In this document: positions 16,603 through 24,180 of the stretch, piece by piece
How the letters are laid out: each line of letters begins with the position of its first letter
How positions within the stretch are numbered: position 1 is the first letter of the stretch
Source: CAVPDE01 sp964580575
Lineage (GTDB): Bacteria; Desulfobacterota; DSM-4660; Desulfatiglandales; HGW-15
Assembly: GCA_964580575.1 (NCBI GenBank)
Contig: CAZOLJ010000056.1
Span: 1 to 31,427, forward strand
Reading direction: 5' to 3'
Length of the DNA stretch: 31,427 nucleotides
Notes under the pieces: model-generated
What the model was told of the DNA's origin: nothing
What the model saw: the letters and a program-made list of their open reading frames with translations, nothing else
Databases searched by the model: none
Position numbers and translations under genes: made by a program

Positions 16603-17371
16603 AGATCTTCGGTATGAAGTGAAAGACCGTGTCGCCCACATGACCATCCACCGCGAAGCAAGCAGAAACGCGATAAGCCAGGAAATGATTACGGCCTTTC
16701 TGGATTACCTGGATCGGGCGGATCAGGATGAAGCCGTGGCCGCCGCGTGTATTACAGGCGCAGGCGACAAGGTCTTCTGCTCCGGCGCTGACCTGGGCAT
16801 TGCCTTTGCCGATCAGGACGGAGACCGGTTGATCGGGGCACGGAAGTATGCTCTGCTCCTGAAGCGAATGGCGAGATTTGGAAAGCCTCTTCTTGCCAGG
16901 GTCAACGGCACTTGCGTGGCCGGGGGGTTGGGCTTGATCCTGTCCTGCGACATGGTTCTTGCACGGAATGACGTTCACTTCTTCACCCCGGAGGTCAATG
17001 TCGGGCTTTTCCCCATGATGATCGGCGTCCTCCTTTACCGAAATATGCCGAGAAAGAAAGTGATGGAGATGGTCCTTACAGGCCGCAGGGTTACTGCTGC
17101 AGAAGCCGAAAAAATCGGACTCATCACCCGTGCTGTTGATCCCGAACGGCTGGACACGGAGGTCCGGGAGACCCTTCGGCTCCTGACCTCCAAGAGCCCC
17201 ATGGGGATCCGGCTCGGCAAGGAGGCTTTCAGGACCATGAGTGACATGCCCTTTGACAAAGCGGTGGATTATCTTTGCGAGGCCTTGGGTCAAGTCCTCT
17301 CCACTGAAGACGCCATAGAAGGCATGATGGCCTTCATGGAAAAAAGAGAACCCCACTTCAAGGGGAAGTGA
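16595..17371 (+). CDS. Enoyl-CoA hydratase/isomerase family protein, methylglutaconyl-CoA hydratase-like
   Basis: Crotonase-fold enzyme of 258 aa. The oxyanion-hole segments are C-S-G-A-D-L and V-A-G-G-L-G-L. The second catalytic glutamate is present as E133 (T-P-E-V-N-V-G). The first, normally Glu in G-G-G-C-E-L-A, is Gly113 here. That substitution is known to me from hydratases acting on carboxylated branched enoyl-CoAs (LiuC/AtuE style), which fits its place straight after the carboxylase. The start ATG 16595 overlaps the carrier gene, so the genes are translationally coupled. Hydration of 3-methylglutaconyl-CoA or a homologue is an inference from context. Confidence 0.88.
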   Translation: MTEDLRYEVKDRVAHMTIHREASRNAISQEMITAFLDYLDRADQDEAVAAACITGAGDKVFCSGADLGIAFADQDGDRLIGARKYALLLKRMARFGKPLLARVNGTCVAGGLGLILSCDMVLARNDVHFFTPEVNVGLFPMMIGVLLYRNMPRKKVMEMVLTGRRVTAAEAEKIGLITRAVDPERLDTEVRETLRLLTSKSPMGIRLGKEAFRTMSDMPFDKAVDYLCEALGQVLSTEDAIEGMMAFMEKREPHFKGK

Positions 17372-17380
17372 GGATCTGCC

Positions 17381-18268
17381 ATGCCTTCCCTCTGGATCAC
17401 CGAAAACCACAACTACGAGCGTTCGTGCATGATCACCTGTGCCTTGTCCGGCGTCGTGGCCAACAGAGACCAGTGTCCCGGAATCCCTTACACCCCGGAG
17501 GAATACGCTGCCGAGGCCAAACGCGCTTATGAAGCGGGGGCCGCTGTGGTTCACATCCACGCCAGAAAGCCGGATGGGTCTCCCAGCTATGAGGTGGAGG
17601 ATTATCGAAACCTCTACAGCGCTGTGACGGACGCCTGCCCTGTGATCATCAATTTTTCAACCGGCGCCATCGGGATCCCAGTGGAGAAGAAAATAGCTCC
17701 AGTCCGTGAGATCCGGCCCGCGATCGCCGCCCTAAACATGGGATCCATGAACTACGCCAAGTACCACCCTGCAAAAAAGACCTTTGTCTTTGATTTCGTC
17801 TTTTCCAATCCCTTTTCCGAGATTATCCCTCTCTTGAAAGCCATGAAAGAGAGCGGCGTGAAACCGGAGATGGAGTGCTTTGACTCAGGGCACGTAGGAA
17901 ACAGCTACCCCCTGATCGATATGGGCTTGCTGGAGCCGCCATACCAGTTCAGTCTCATTATGGGCGTTCTCGGCGGTATGCCTCCTACGGCCGACAATCT
18001 GGGCCATCAGGTTCGATTGTTGCCTCCAAACAGCGACTGGCAGGTGATCGGGATCAGCCTGGATCAATGGAGACTGGCGGCCTCCGCCATCGCCCTGGGT
18101 GGCAATGTGAGGGTGGGCTTTGAGGATAACTTCTATCTCTCTGCGGGCCAAATGGCAAGGTCCAACGGCGAACTTGTGGAGAAAGCGGCAAGAATGGTCC
18201 GGGATCAGGGGCGTACCGTGGCCTCCATCGAGGAGTGCAGGGATCGGTTGGGACTGAAGCACAGGTAA
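17381..18268 (+). CDS. Beta-keto acid cleavage enzyme (BKACE, DUF849, Kce family)
   Basis: Zn-dependent TIM-barrel enzyme of 295 aa. The family condenses a beta-keto acid with acetyl-CoA and releases acetoacetate plus a new acyl-CoA; Kce of lysine fermentation is the type member. Visible metal ligands are H58 and H60 in V-V-H-I-H-A-R and E248 in V-G-F-E-D-N. The opening I-T-C-A-L-S-G and the segments I-I-N-F-S-T-G and M-E-C-F-D-S-G-H are family hallmarks. It begins nine bases after the hydratase and ends the cluster. The keto-acid substrate is not readable from sequence. Its position suggests it cleaves the product of the carboxylase/hydratase steps or a side product. Confidence 0.93.
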   Translation: MPSLWITENHNYERSCMITCALSGVVANRDQCPGIPYTPEEYAAEAKRAYEAGAAVVHIHARKPDGSPSYEVEDYRNLYSAVTDACPVIINFSTGAIGIPVEKKIAPVREIRPAIAALNMGSMNYAKYHPAKKTFVFDFVFSNPFSEIIPLLKAMKESGVKPEMECFDSGHVGNSYPLIDMGLLEPPYQFSLIMGVLGGMPPTADNLGHQVRLLPPNSDWQVIGISLDQWRLAASAIALGGNVRVGFEDNFYLSAGQMARSNGELVEKAARMVRDQGRTVASIEECRDRLGLKHR

Positions 18269-18286
18269 GAGAAGATGGAAAAATTG

Positions 18287-18300
18287 ATTGACCGGTCAAT
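18287..18300. promoter_or_regulatory. 14-bp perfect palindrome, candidate TetR-type operator
   Basis: ATTGACCGGTCAAT reads identically on both strands and contains the whole -35 hexamer of the liv promoter. Size and form fit a dimeric TetR- or FadR-type repressor sensing an acyl-CoA (inference). No regulator gene lies in the window. Confidence 0.6.
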
Positions 18301-18316
18301 TAGGACTGAATATAAT
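18288..18316 (+). promoter_or_regulatory. Sigma70 promoter of the liv transport operon
   Basis: TTGACC (18288-18293), 17 bases, then the perfect consensus TATAAT (18311-18316). The predicted start near 18323 leaves a leader of about 220 bases before livK. In the leader a small hairpin GGAGC-GCATCAG-GCTCC (18436-18452) is visible, but no known riboswitch. Confidence 0.75.
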
Positions 18317-18320
18317 TCAG
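18306..18320. promoter_or_regulatory. Second palindrome over the -10 box
   Basis: CTGAAT-ATA-ATTCAG is a perfect six-base inverted repeat with a three-base centre that contains TATAAT. It lies about two helical turns from the first palindrome (centre to centre roughly 19 bases), so two dimers could bind the same face. Confidence 0.45.
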
Positions 18321-18543
18321 TGCCGATCTCGCCCCGGCCCTGAATCTGAGGATCCAGTGGTATCCGCTCTTCTTCCTCTTCACAGTGCGAAAGGCTCGGG
18401 CAAGAAGCGGAACACGATGAAACGCTAACACCCCCGGAGCGCATCAGGCTCCTATTATCAATCTAAAACATCAGGAATTCACCTTGTGGCCTGACGATGG
18501 GCAGGTTCCATGATCCTAAACCTTTTCCCGAAAGGAGGGCTTT

Positions 18544-19746
18544 ATGAGGAGATCAGCATGTTGGATGGGAATTCTGGTTCTTTTGCTCGCAACGGCTCCA
18601 TCAGCCGTATGGGGTCAGGCAAGCGTTGACGGTGTCACGGACACCGAAGTGGTGATCGGCTGGACCACACCCCTTTCCGGGCCGGCGGCCCTCTGGGGGG
18701 TGACAGGCCTTGGCGGAGCAGCCTGGGCCGAGTACATCAATTCTCAAGGAGGCATCCACGGCCGGAAGATCAAAGTCCTTCTCAAGGATGATGCCTACAA
18801 CCCGACCCGCGCCATCGCAAACCTTCAGGAAATGAAAGGCAGTGTCTTTGCCCTTTGCGGGCTCCTGGGAACCGCCGTTTTGAACGCAGCCAAGGATTTC
18901 TGCCCGGAAAACAAGATCCCCTTGATAACGGCCTATGGCGACGTGCGCATCTGGGCCCGTGAGCCTAAAGACAAGCTCCGTTACGTATTTATCGCCTACC
19001 CTGACTATGAGGACGAAGCGGAATACATTACCACCTATGCCTTGAATAAACTGGGATCCAAGAGAATCGCCTTGTTTTACCAGAACGACGATTACGGCAA
19101 GATGGCCCTGTCAGGGGTGCAGAAAGTTCTGAAAGCCATGCCCGGCAAGGCGGAACTCACGGGGACTGTCCCCTACGAAGTGACGGAAAGGGCCCTGGGG
19201 ACCCATGCCCTTAAAATGAAGGAATCCGGCGCAGACACCGCTATCCTCTATCCCACGACGACTCATGCAGCCCTTATCCTGAAGGAAATGGCCAAAATCG
19301 ATTACAGGCCCAAAGTCCTGGCCACCTTCACGGTCGGTGACCCGGTCATGTATACCGTTGCCGGGGCGGATGTTTGGGAAGGGACTTACATTGCACTTCC
19401 CGGGAACTCGGGCGTGCCTGGTTCTGACCCTGAGGCGGATAAAGCGGTAGCCATCCTGAAAAAGATGGATCCTAAACTGGAAGGCAAGGAATACCTGGCC
19501 CTTTTCGGCGCCGCGTCCATGATGCACCTGGCGCAGGGCTTGAGGAATGCGGGACGGAACCTCACCACCGAGTCCATGATCAAGGGAATGGAGATGATCA
19601 AAGACTGGAAGCCTGAAGGCATCGGCGCGCCTGTCACCTACACTGCGGATCGTCACCATGGCAACAATGCTTCCAGAATGGGGCAGGCCCAAGGTGGCAA
19701 ACATGTGCCCCTGGAACCCTTTACCATCCATAAGGCCCATTTTTGA
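18544..19746 (+). CDS. livK: Branched-chain amino acid/carboxylate ABC transporter, periplasmic binding protein
   Basis: Ligand-binding lipid-free periplasmic protein of 400 aa. A Sec signal peptide (M-R-R then a Leu/Ala core) probably ends near V-W-G at residue 24. The type I periplasmic-binding fold opens with V-V-I-G-W-T-T-P-L-S-G-P. It continues with G-I-H-G-R-K-I-K-V-L-L-K-D-D and R-I-A-L-F-Y-Q-N-D-D-Y-G. AAAGGAGG lies seven bases before ATG. It is the first gene after the palindromic promoter. The family binds leucine-type amino acids but also amides, urea, aromatic and aliphatic acids. The CoA-metabolism context favours an organic acid ligand (inference). Confidence 0.93.
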   Translation: MRRSACWMGILVLLLATAPSAVWGQASVDGVTDTEVVIGWTTPLSGPAALWGVTGLGGAAWAEYINSQGGIHGRKIKVLLKDDAYNPTRAIANLQEMKGSVFALCGLLGTAVLNAAKDFCPENKIPLITAYGDVRIWAREPKDKLRYVFIAYPDYEDEAEYITTYALNKLGSKRIALFYQNDDYGKMALSGVQKVLKAMPGKAELTGTVPYEVTERALGTHALKMKESGADTAILYPTTTHAALILKEMAKIDYRPKVLATFTVGDPVMYTVAGADVWEGTYIALPGNSGVPGSDPEADKAVAILKKMDPKLEGKEYLALFGAASMMHLAQGLRNAGRNLTTESMIKGMEMIKDWKPEGIGAPVTYTADRHHGNNASRMGQAQGGKHVPLEPFTIHKAHF

Positions 19747-20504
19747 GCGATATGCCTCTTCTTGAAATCAATAGGATCTTCGTCCGCTTCGGGGGGATAC
19801 AGGCTTTAAGCGGTGTAGACCTCGAGGTTGAGGAAGAAGAGATTCTTGCGATCATTGGTCCCAACGGCTCGGGGAAGACGAGCCTCTTCAACTGTATCTC
19901 CAATGTTTACCACCCGGATGAAGGAGAGATTCGGTTCAAGGGAGAGAGGCTCCATGGCCTCTCTCCTGACGCCGTAGCCCGAAGGGGCATTGCCAGGACC
20001 TTTCAAAACCTTCGCCTCTTCCTTCACATGACGGCTCTCGATAACCTCCTGCTGGGCAGACACATCCGGTTCCGCAAGAATCCTCTCAGCGCCGTGTTGC
20101 GTCTGCGAGGGGAGGAGTTGCGGCATCGTGAGACCGTGGAAGAGATCATCGAGTTTCTGGACCTCCAAGCCTACAGGCAGGCACGGGTATCGGATTGTCC
20201 TTACGGTGTTCAAAAGCGCGTGGAGTTGGGAAGGGCTCTTGCCATGGAACCCGAGTTGCTCCTTCTTGACGAGCCCATTGCCGGGCTCACGTCCGAAGAA
20301 AAGGAGGAAACCGCCTATCGAATTACGGAAATCCGCGGCCGATACAAGACGGCCATTCTTTTGGTCGAGCATGATCTTAGGATCGCCTCAAAACTGGCGG
20401 ACCACATGGTCGCTCTGGACTATGGTCTCAAGATCGCCCAGGGAAGCCCTGAAGAGGTCCAGCGCACCCCTCAAGTCATGAAGGCTTATCTAGGAGAAGA
20501 ATGA
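19743..20504 (+). CDS. livG: LIV-type ABC transporter ATP-binding protein LivG
   Basis: Cytoplasmic ATPase of 253 aa. Walker A is G-P-N-G-S-G-K-T-S. The Q-loop region is T-F-Q-N-L-R-L-F. The signature is degenerate as usual for LivG (P-Y-G-V-Q-K-R-V-E-L-G-R-A-L). Walker B is L-L-L-L-D-E-P-I-A-G-L, followed by H-switch V-E-H-D-L. TTG 19743 overlaps the livK stop (TTGA) and has TAAGG at 19731-19735. ATG 19752 is the alternative and removes three residues. It pairs with LivF to power the LivH/LivM channel. Confidence 0.94.
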   Translation: MSDMPLLEINRIFVRFGGIQALSGVDLEVEEEEILAIIGPNGSGKTSLFNCISNVYHPDEGEIRFKGERLHGLSPDAVARRGIARTFQNLRLFLHMTALDNLLLGRHIRFRKNPLSAVLRLRGEELRHRETVEEIIEFLDLQAYRQARVSDCPYGVQKRVELGRALAMEPELLLLDEPIAGLTSEEKEETAYRITEIRGRYKTAILLVEHDLRIASKLADHMVALDYGLKIAQGSPEEVQRTPQVMKAYLGEE

Positions 20505-21277
20505 GCTCTCTGCTCAACATCACCAGCATTGAAACGCTTTACTATGATCGGATCTACGCGCTTCACGGGCTCTCGCTGCAGGTGAAGGAGAAGGAAGTGT
20601 TCGCCGTCCTCGGACCCAACGGCGCCGGGAAAACCACTTTGCTCAAGACCATTGCAGGACTTCTCAAAGATCAGCCCAAGAAAGGCACCATAGCATTCAT
20701 GGGAAACGGGATACAGCGCCTGGCGCCCGAACGGATCTCCTCTCTCGGGATCGTGTACGTGCCTGAAGATCGGGGATTGTTTCGGGAACTCACGCTGAAA
20801 GAGAATTTGGATCTCGGGTGCTGGGGCCGGAGAGACGGGCAGATTCAGGATGATCTTGAATTCATCTTTCAGCTTTTCCCGGTTCTCAAAGCGCGCCTTC
20901 CTCAGCAGGCGGAGACTCTCTCCGGCGGAGAGCAGCAAATGCTTGCTGTGGCCCGAGCCATGCTTCGCCGGCCCAAGCTCCTCATGCTGGACGAGCCGAC
21001 GCTGGGGCTCGCGCCTAGGGTGGCTCGCCATGTATACGACGCCCTGGCACAGATCAGCCGAATGGGCACAACGATTCTCCTGGTCGAGCAAAATGCCAAG
21101 CTGGCCCTGAGCATCGCTCATTTCGGGTACATCATGGAATCCGGCCGCATCGTGCTGGAGGGGACCGCCGACACCCTCAAGAACAATGAAGACGTGAAGG
21201 AGCTCTATCTAGGTCTTGGAGGGGAAAGCCTCTCCCCAAAGGGATGGCGGCTCTACAAGAAAAGGAGAACCTGGTGA
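20501..21277 (+). CDS. livF: LIV-type ABC transporter ATP-binding protein LivF
   Basis: Second ATPase, 258 aa. Walker A is G-P-N-G-A-G-K-T-T. The canonical signature is L-S-G-G-E-Q-Q-M. Walker B is L-L-M-L-D-E-P-T-L-G-L-A-P, with V-E-Q-N at the switch. The family phrase V-P-E-D-R-G-L-F-R-E-L-T is present. ATGA overlap with livG, with AGGAG at 20492-20496. The C-terminus runs on about 15 residues past the usual Y-L-G end, into the ribosome-binding region of the next gene. Confidence 0.94.
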   Translation: MSSLLNITSIETLYYDRIYALHGLSLQVKEKEVFAVLGPNGAGKTTLLKTIAGLLKDQPKKGTIAFMGNGIQRLAPERISSLGIVYVPEDRGLFRELTLKENLDLGCWGRRDGQIQDDLEFIFQLFPVLKARLPQQAETLSGGEQQMLAVARAMLRRPKLLMLDEPTLGLAPRVARHVYDALAQISRMGTTILLVEQNAKLALSIAHFGYIMESGRIVLEGTADTLKNNEDVKELYLGLGGESLSPKGWRLYKKRRTW

Positions 21278-23067
21278 TCGCGGAAACCTTTCCAGATCTC
21301 TTCTTCCAGCAGGTGGAGGCCAAGCAGGACCGCGTCGCGCTCAGGCGAAAAGAGCACGGGATCTGGAAACGCATGACCTGGAAGGAGTACGGCAACAGGG
21401 TGCAGAAAGCGGCTGCGGGATTGCTTGCCCTGGGGTTGGACCCGGGAGACAGCGTGGCCATCCTGGGAGAAAACCGGCCCGAATGGCTGATCTGTCATCT
21501 GGCGGTCATGTCGATCGGATGTATCACCTGTGGAGTGTATGCCACATCTGCACCCGAGCAGGTGGCCTATGTGGTCGGCCATTCGGAATCCAAATTGCTT
21601 TTCGCAGACAATGAAGAACAAGTGGACAAAGTCCTTCAGGTCCTGCCCAAGCTAAACCTGAAACGGGTGGTGGTCTGGGATCCCAAGGGGCTCTGGGGCT
21701 TCACCCATCCGGACATTTTTTTCTTTGACGAGTTCATGGAAGAAGGGGAGAAGTATCTCCGGGAACACCCCAAGGGCGTTTCAGAACGGATGGGAGCCAT
21801 TGACCCTCAGCACACGGCCATGATGATCTACACCTCAGGCACCACGGGACCTCCCAAGGGCGCTATGATCTCCCATCACAACATCCTGAGCATCACCGAT
21901 TCCTTCATGTCTGCCGTCCCCTTTTTTGAAAAGGACGAAATGCTCTCCTATCTTCCCCTAGCCCACATCTACGAGAACCTGATCTCCCTGTTCCAGGCCA
22001 TCAAAGGCGGAGGGACGGTGAACTTCGTCGAGAGCCTGGACACGCTGGCTCAGAACTTGAGAGAGGTCTCCCCTACCGTTTTCGCCAGTGTCCCAAGGAT
22101 CTGGGAGAAGTTCGCTTCTGTGGTGGAGATCCGAATGTCCGACTCCACGGTTTTGAAGAAAGCCCTCTATCGCCTGGCCGTGCTCGTGGGTCTCCGTTTT
22201 GTGCGGACCAAGAGAAAGACGAGAGAGCGTTTCCTCTGGTCCCTGCTCTACTGGCCCCTGTACGGGCTCGTGCTCTACCACTTAAAAAGGCAGCTGGGGC
22301 TCGAGCGGGTGCGCTACGCCGTTTGCGCGGCGGCGCCTGCTTCTCCCGAGCTTTTTGAGTATTTCAACGCCCTGGGAGTCCCTCTGAGGGAAGGGTACGG
22401 GCAGACCGAGTCGACGGGTGTCATCGCCCTCCAGCGAATCGACCGGCCGAGATGGGGGTGTGTGGGTGAGCCCGTCCCCGGCATGGAGGTCAAGATTGAC
22501 GAAGACGGAGAGATCCTCACCAGGGGACCCGGCGTTTTTAAAGGGTACTACAAGGATCCTGAGTTGACCGCCTCCACCATCAAGGACGGCTGGCTTCACA
22601 CGGGGGACGTAGGAGCCCTGGAGGACGGCTTCATCAAGATCCTGGACCGGAAAAAGGACATTATCATTACGGCTGGGGGCAAGAACATCACCCCGGCCTT
22701 TATAGAAAACAAATTGAAATTCAGCCCTTACATCCAGGATGCCGTGGTGATCGGCGAAAGAAGAAAATACCTGGTCGCCCTTATCCTCATCGATGAGGAC
22801 AATGTTACCAAGTACGCCCAGGACCACCGGATCCCCTTCACCACCTTTGCTGATCTGACACAGAATCCCGAGATCAAGAAGCTCATTGAAGGGGAGGTCT
22901 CGAAGGTGAACAAAACCCTTTCCCAGGTAGAGACGATCAAGAAATTCGAATTGCTGCCCAGGCGTTTTTACGAGGAGGACGGAGACGTCACGCCGACGAA
23001 GAAAGTCAAACGCCGATTTCTCGAGAAGCGTTACGCCGACTTGATCCAAAAAATGTATCGAGGATAG
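21274..23067 (+). CDS. Long-chain-type acyl-CoA ligase (AMP-forming) embedded in the liv operon
   Basis: Activates a carboxylic acid to its CoA thioester through an acyl-AMP. 597 aa from GTG 21274, which overlaps the livF stop (GTGA) and has AAAGGAG six bases upstream. An ATG at 21244 would add ten residues. Motifs are the P-loop Y-T-S-G-T-T-G-P-P-K-G, G-Y-G-Q-T-E-S-T, L-H-T-G-D-V-G and hinge D-R-K-K-D-I-I-I-T-A-G-G-K-N-I-T-P. The C-terminal lysine is in D-V-T-P-T-K-K-V-K-R. Length and the extended middle region are like bacterial FadD15/eukaryotic long-chain ligases. Its place between livF and livM says it activates the imported compound (inference). Confidence 0.93.
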   Translation: MIAETFPDLFFQQVEAKQDRVALRRKEHGIWKRMTWKEYGNRVQKAAAGLLALGLDPGDSVAILGENRPEWLICHLAVMSIGCITCGVYATSAPEQVAYVVGHSESKLLFADNEEQVDKVLQVLPKLNLKRVVVWDPKGLWGFTHPDIFFFDEFMEEGEKYLREHPKGVSERMGAIDPQHTAMMIYTSGTTGPPKGAMISHHNILSITDSFMSAVPFFEKDEMLSYLPLAHIYENLISLFQAIKGGGTVNFVESLDTLAQNLREVSPTVFASVPRIWEKFASVVEIRMSDSTVLKKALYRLAVLVGLRFVRTKRKTRERFLWSLLYWPLYGLVLYHLKRQLGLERVRYAVCAAAPASPELFEYFNALGVPLREGYGQTESTGVIALQRIDRPRWGCVGEPVPGMEVKIDEDGEILTRGPGVFKGYYKDPELTASTIKDGWLHTGDVGALEDGFIKILDRKKDIIITAGGKNITPAFIENKLKFSPYIQDAVVIGERRKYLVALILIDEDNVTKYAQDHRIPFTTFADLTQNPEIKKLIEGEVSKVNKTLSQVETIKKFELLPRRFYEEDGDVTPTKKVKRRFLEKRYADLIQKMYRG

Positions 23068-23075
23068 GCCCCGGA

Positions 23076-24056
23076 ATGGATCTCATCCAGAGCTACAAAG
23101 AAGAACTCCAGCTGATCAGAAAGCCATGGACCAGGGTTTGGGTGGCCGTCTTTGTGCTTTTTCTCATCCTCCTCCCCTGGTTCGCACCGCAACACATCAC
23201 GTACATCACGACCATCATCTTCATTTACTCGATCGGGGTTCAGGGTCAAAACCTTTTGATCGGGTACACGGGACAGATCTCCTTCGGTCAGGCCGGCTTC
23301 CTGGCCATCGGCGCCTTTACTTTCGGCCATTTGAGTATTCACGGTGTTCCATGGTTTCTGAGCCTCCTCGGTGCGGGTCTCGCGGCCGGCCTTTTCGGGC
23401 TGGTGGTGGGATTTCCATCCCTTCGTCTCAAGGGCCCTTACCTGGCCATTGCCACCATGGGATTCGGCATTGCGGTCTACCAGGTCTTCGTGAACTCGGA
23501 AGCACTCTCCGGCGGCCGGATGGGGATGGCGGTCCAGAAACTCTCTCCCCTGTTCGGGCTCTCTCCGATCACCACCCGCTACTATTTCAACTTCCTGATG
23601 GCCGCCCTGTTCACCCTGGCCAGTTACAACCTCATCTCCTCCTACATGGGCCGCGCCTTCATCGCCATTCGCGACAATGACATTGCGGCAGAAGTGCTCG
23701 GAGTGAACCTCACGCGCTACAAGCTTCTGTCCTTTGCGGTCAGTTCCTTCTATACCGGGGTGCAAGGCGCGCTTCTCGGGCTGTTCCTGGGCTATCTGGA
23801 GCCTAACATGTTCACCTTCATGGAATCCATCACCCTCTTTGTCGCTGTGATCATAGGGGGCCTAGCTTCGGTGGAAGGATCCATCCTAGGGGCCGCCTTT
23901 GTCATTCTGGTCCCCCAGGTGTTCAGTGCTTACAAGGACATGGTGCCAGTCGTGTACGGTGTGACCATCGTGTTCGTATTGATTTTCGAGCCTTTTGGGC
24001 TCTATGGCCGCTGGTTCAAAATAAGGCTTTATTTTCGAAACTGGCCTTTCCGTTGA
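23076..24056 (+). CDS. livM: LIV-type ABC transporter permease LivM
   Basis: Inner-membrane permease of 326 aa with eight or nine predicted helices. The N-terminus is amphipathic. The family hallmarks are N-L-L-I-G-Y-T-G-Q-I-S-F-G-Q-A-G-F, L-R-L-K-G-P-Y-L-A-I-A-T-M-G-F and, in the cytoplasmic coupling loop, G-R-A-F-I-A-I-R-D-N-D-I-A-A. It follows the CoA ligase by eight bases and forms the channel with LivH. Confidence 0.94.
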   Translation: MDLIQSYKEELQLIRKPWTRVWVAVFVLFLILLPWFAPQHITYITTIIFIYSIGVQGQNLLIGYTGQISFGQAGFLAIGAFTFGHLSIHGVPWFLSLLGAGLAAGLFGLVVGFPSLRLKGPYLAIATMGFGIAVYQVFVNSEALSGGRMGMAVQKLSPLFGLSPITTRYYFNFLMAALFTLASYNLISSYMGRAFIAIRDNDIAAEVLGVNLTRYKLLSFAVSSFYTGVQGALLGLFLGYLEPNMFTFMESITLFVAVIIGGLASVEGSILGAAFVILVPQVFSAYKDMVPVVYGVTIVFVLIFEPFGLYGRWFKIRLYFRNWPFR

Positions 24057-24077
24057 GAGCGGCTCAGTCCCAGTAAG

Positions 24078-24141
24078 GAGTAAGCAGTAGGCAGTCATCC
24101 TGTCTGCGTATTCCATACGGCCTGCTTCATACTGCTTACTC
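24078..24141. repeat. Palindromic repeat between livM and livH
   Basis: GAGTAAGCAGTA (24078-24089) is the exact reverse complement of TACTGCTTACTC (24130-24141). CGTAT-TCC-ATACG (24107-24119) is nested inside. The livM-livH gap of 124 bases is otherwise empty, and in most liv operons these genes nearly touch, so this looks like an insertion of a dispersed repeat. Confidence 0.6.
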
Positions 24142-24180
24142 ATGGCGCTGCGGCCAAAGGCCTGAATGAGGAGAAAAGGG

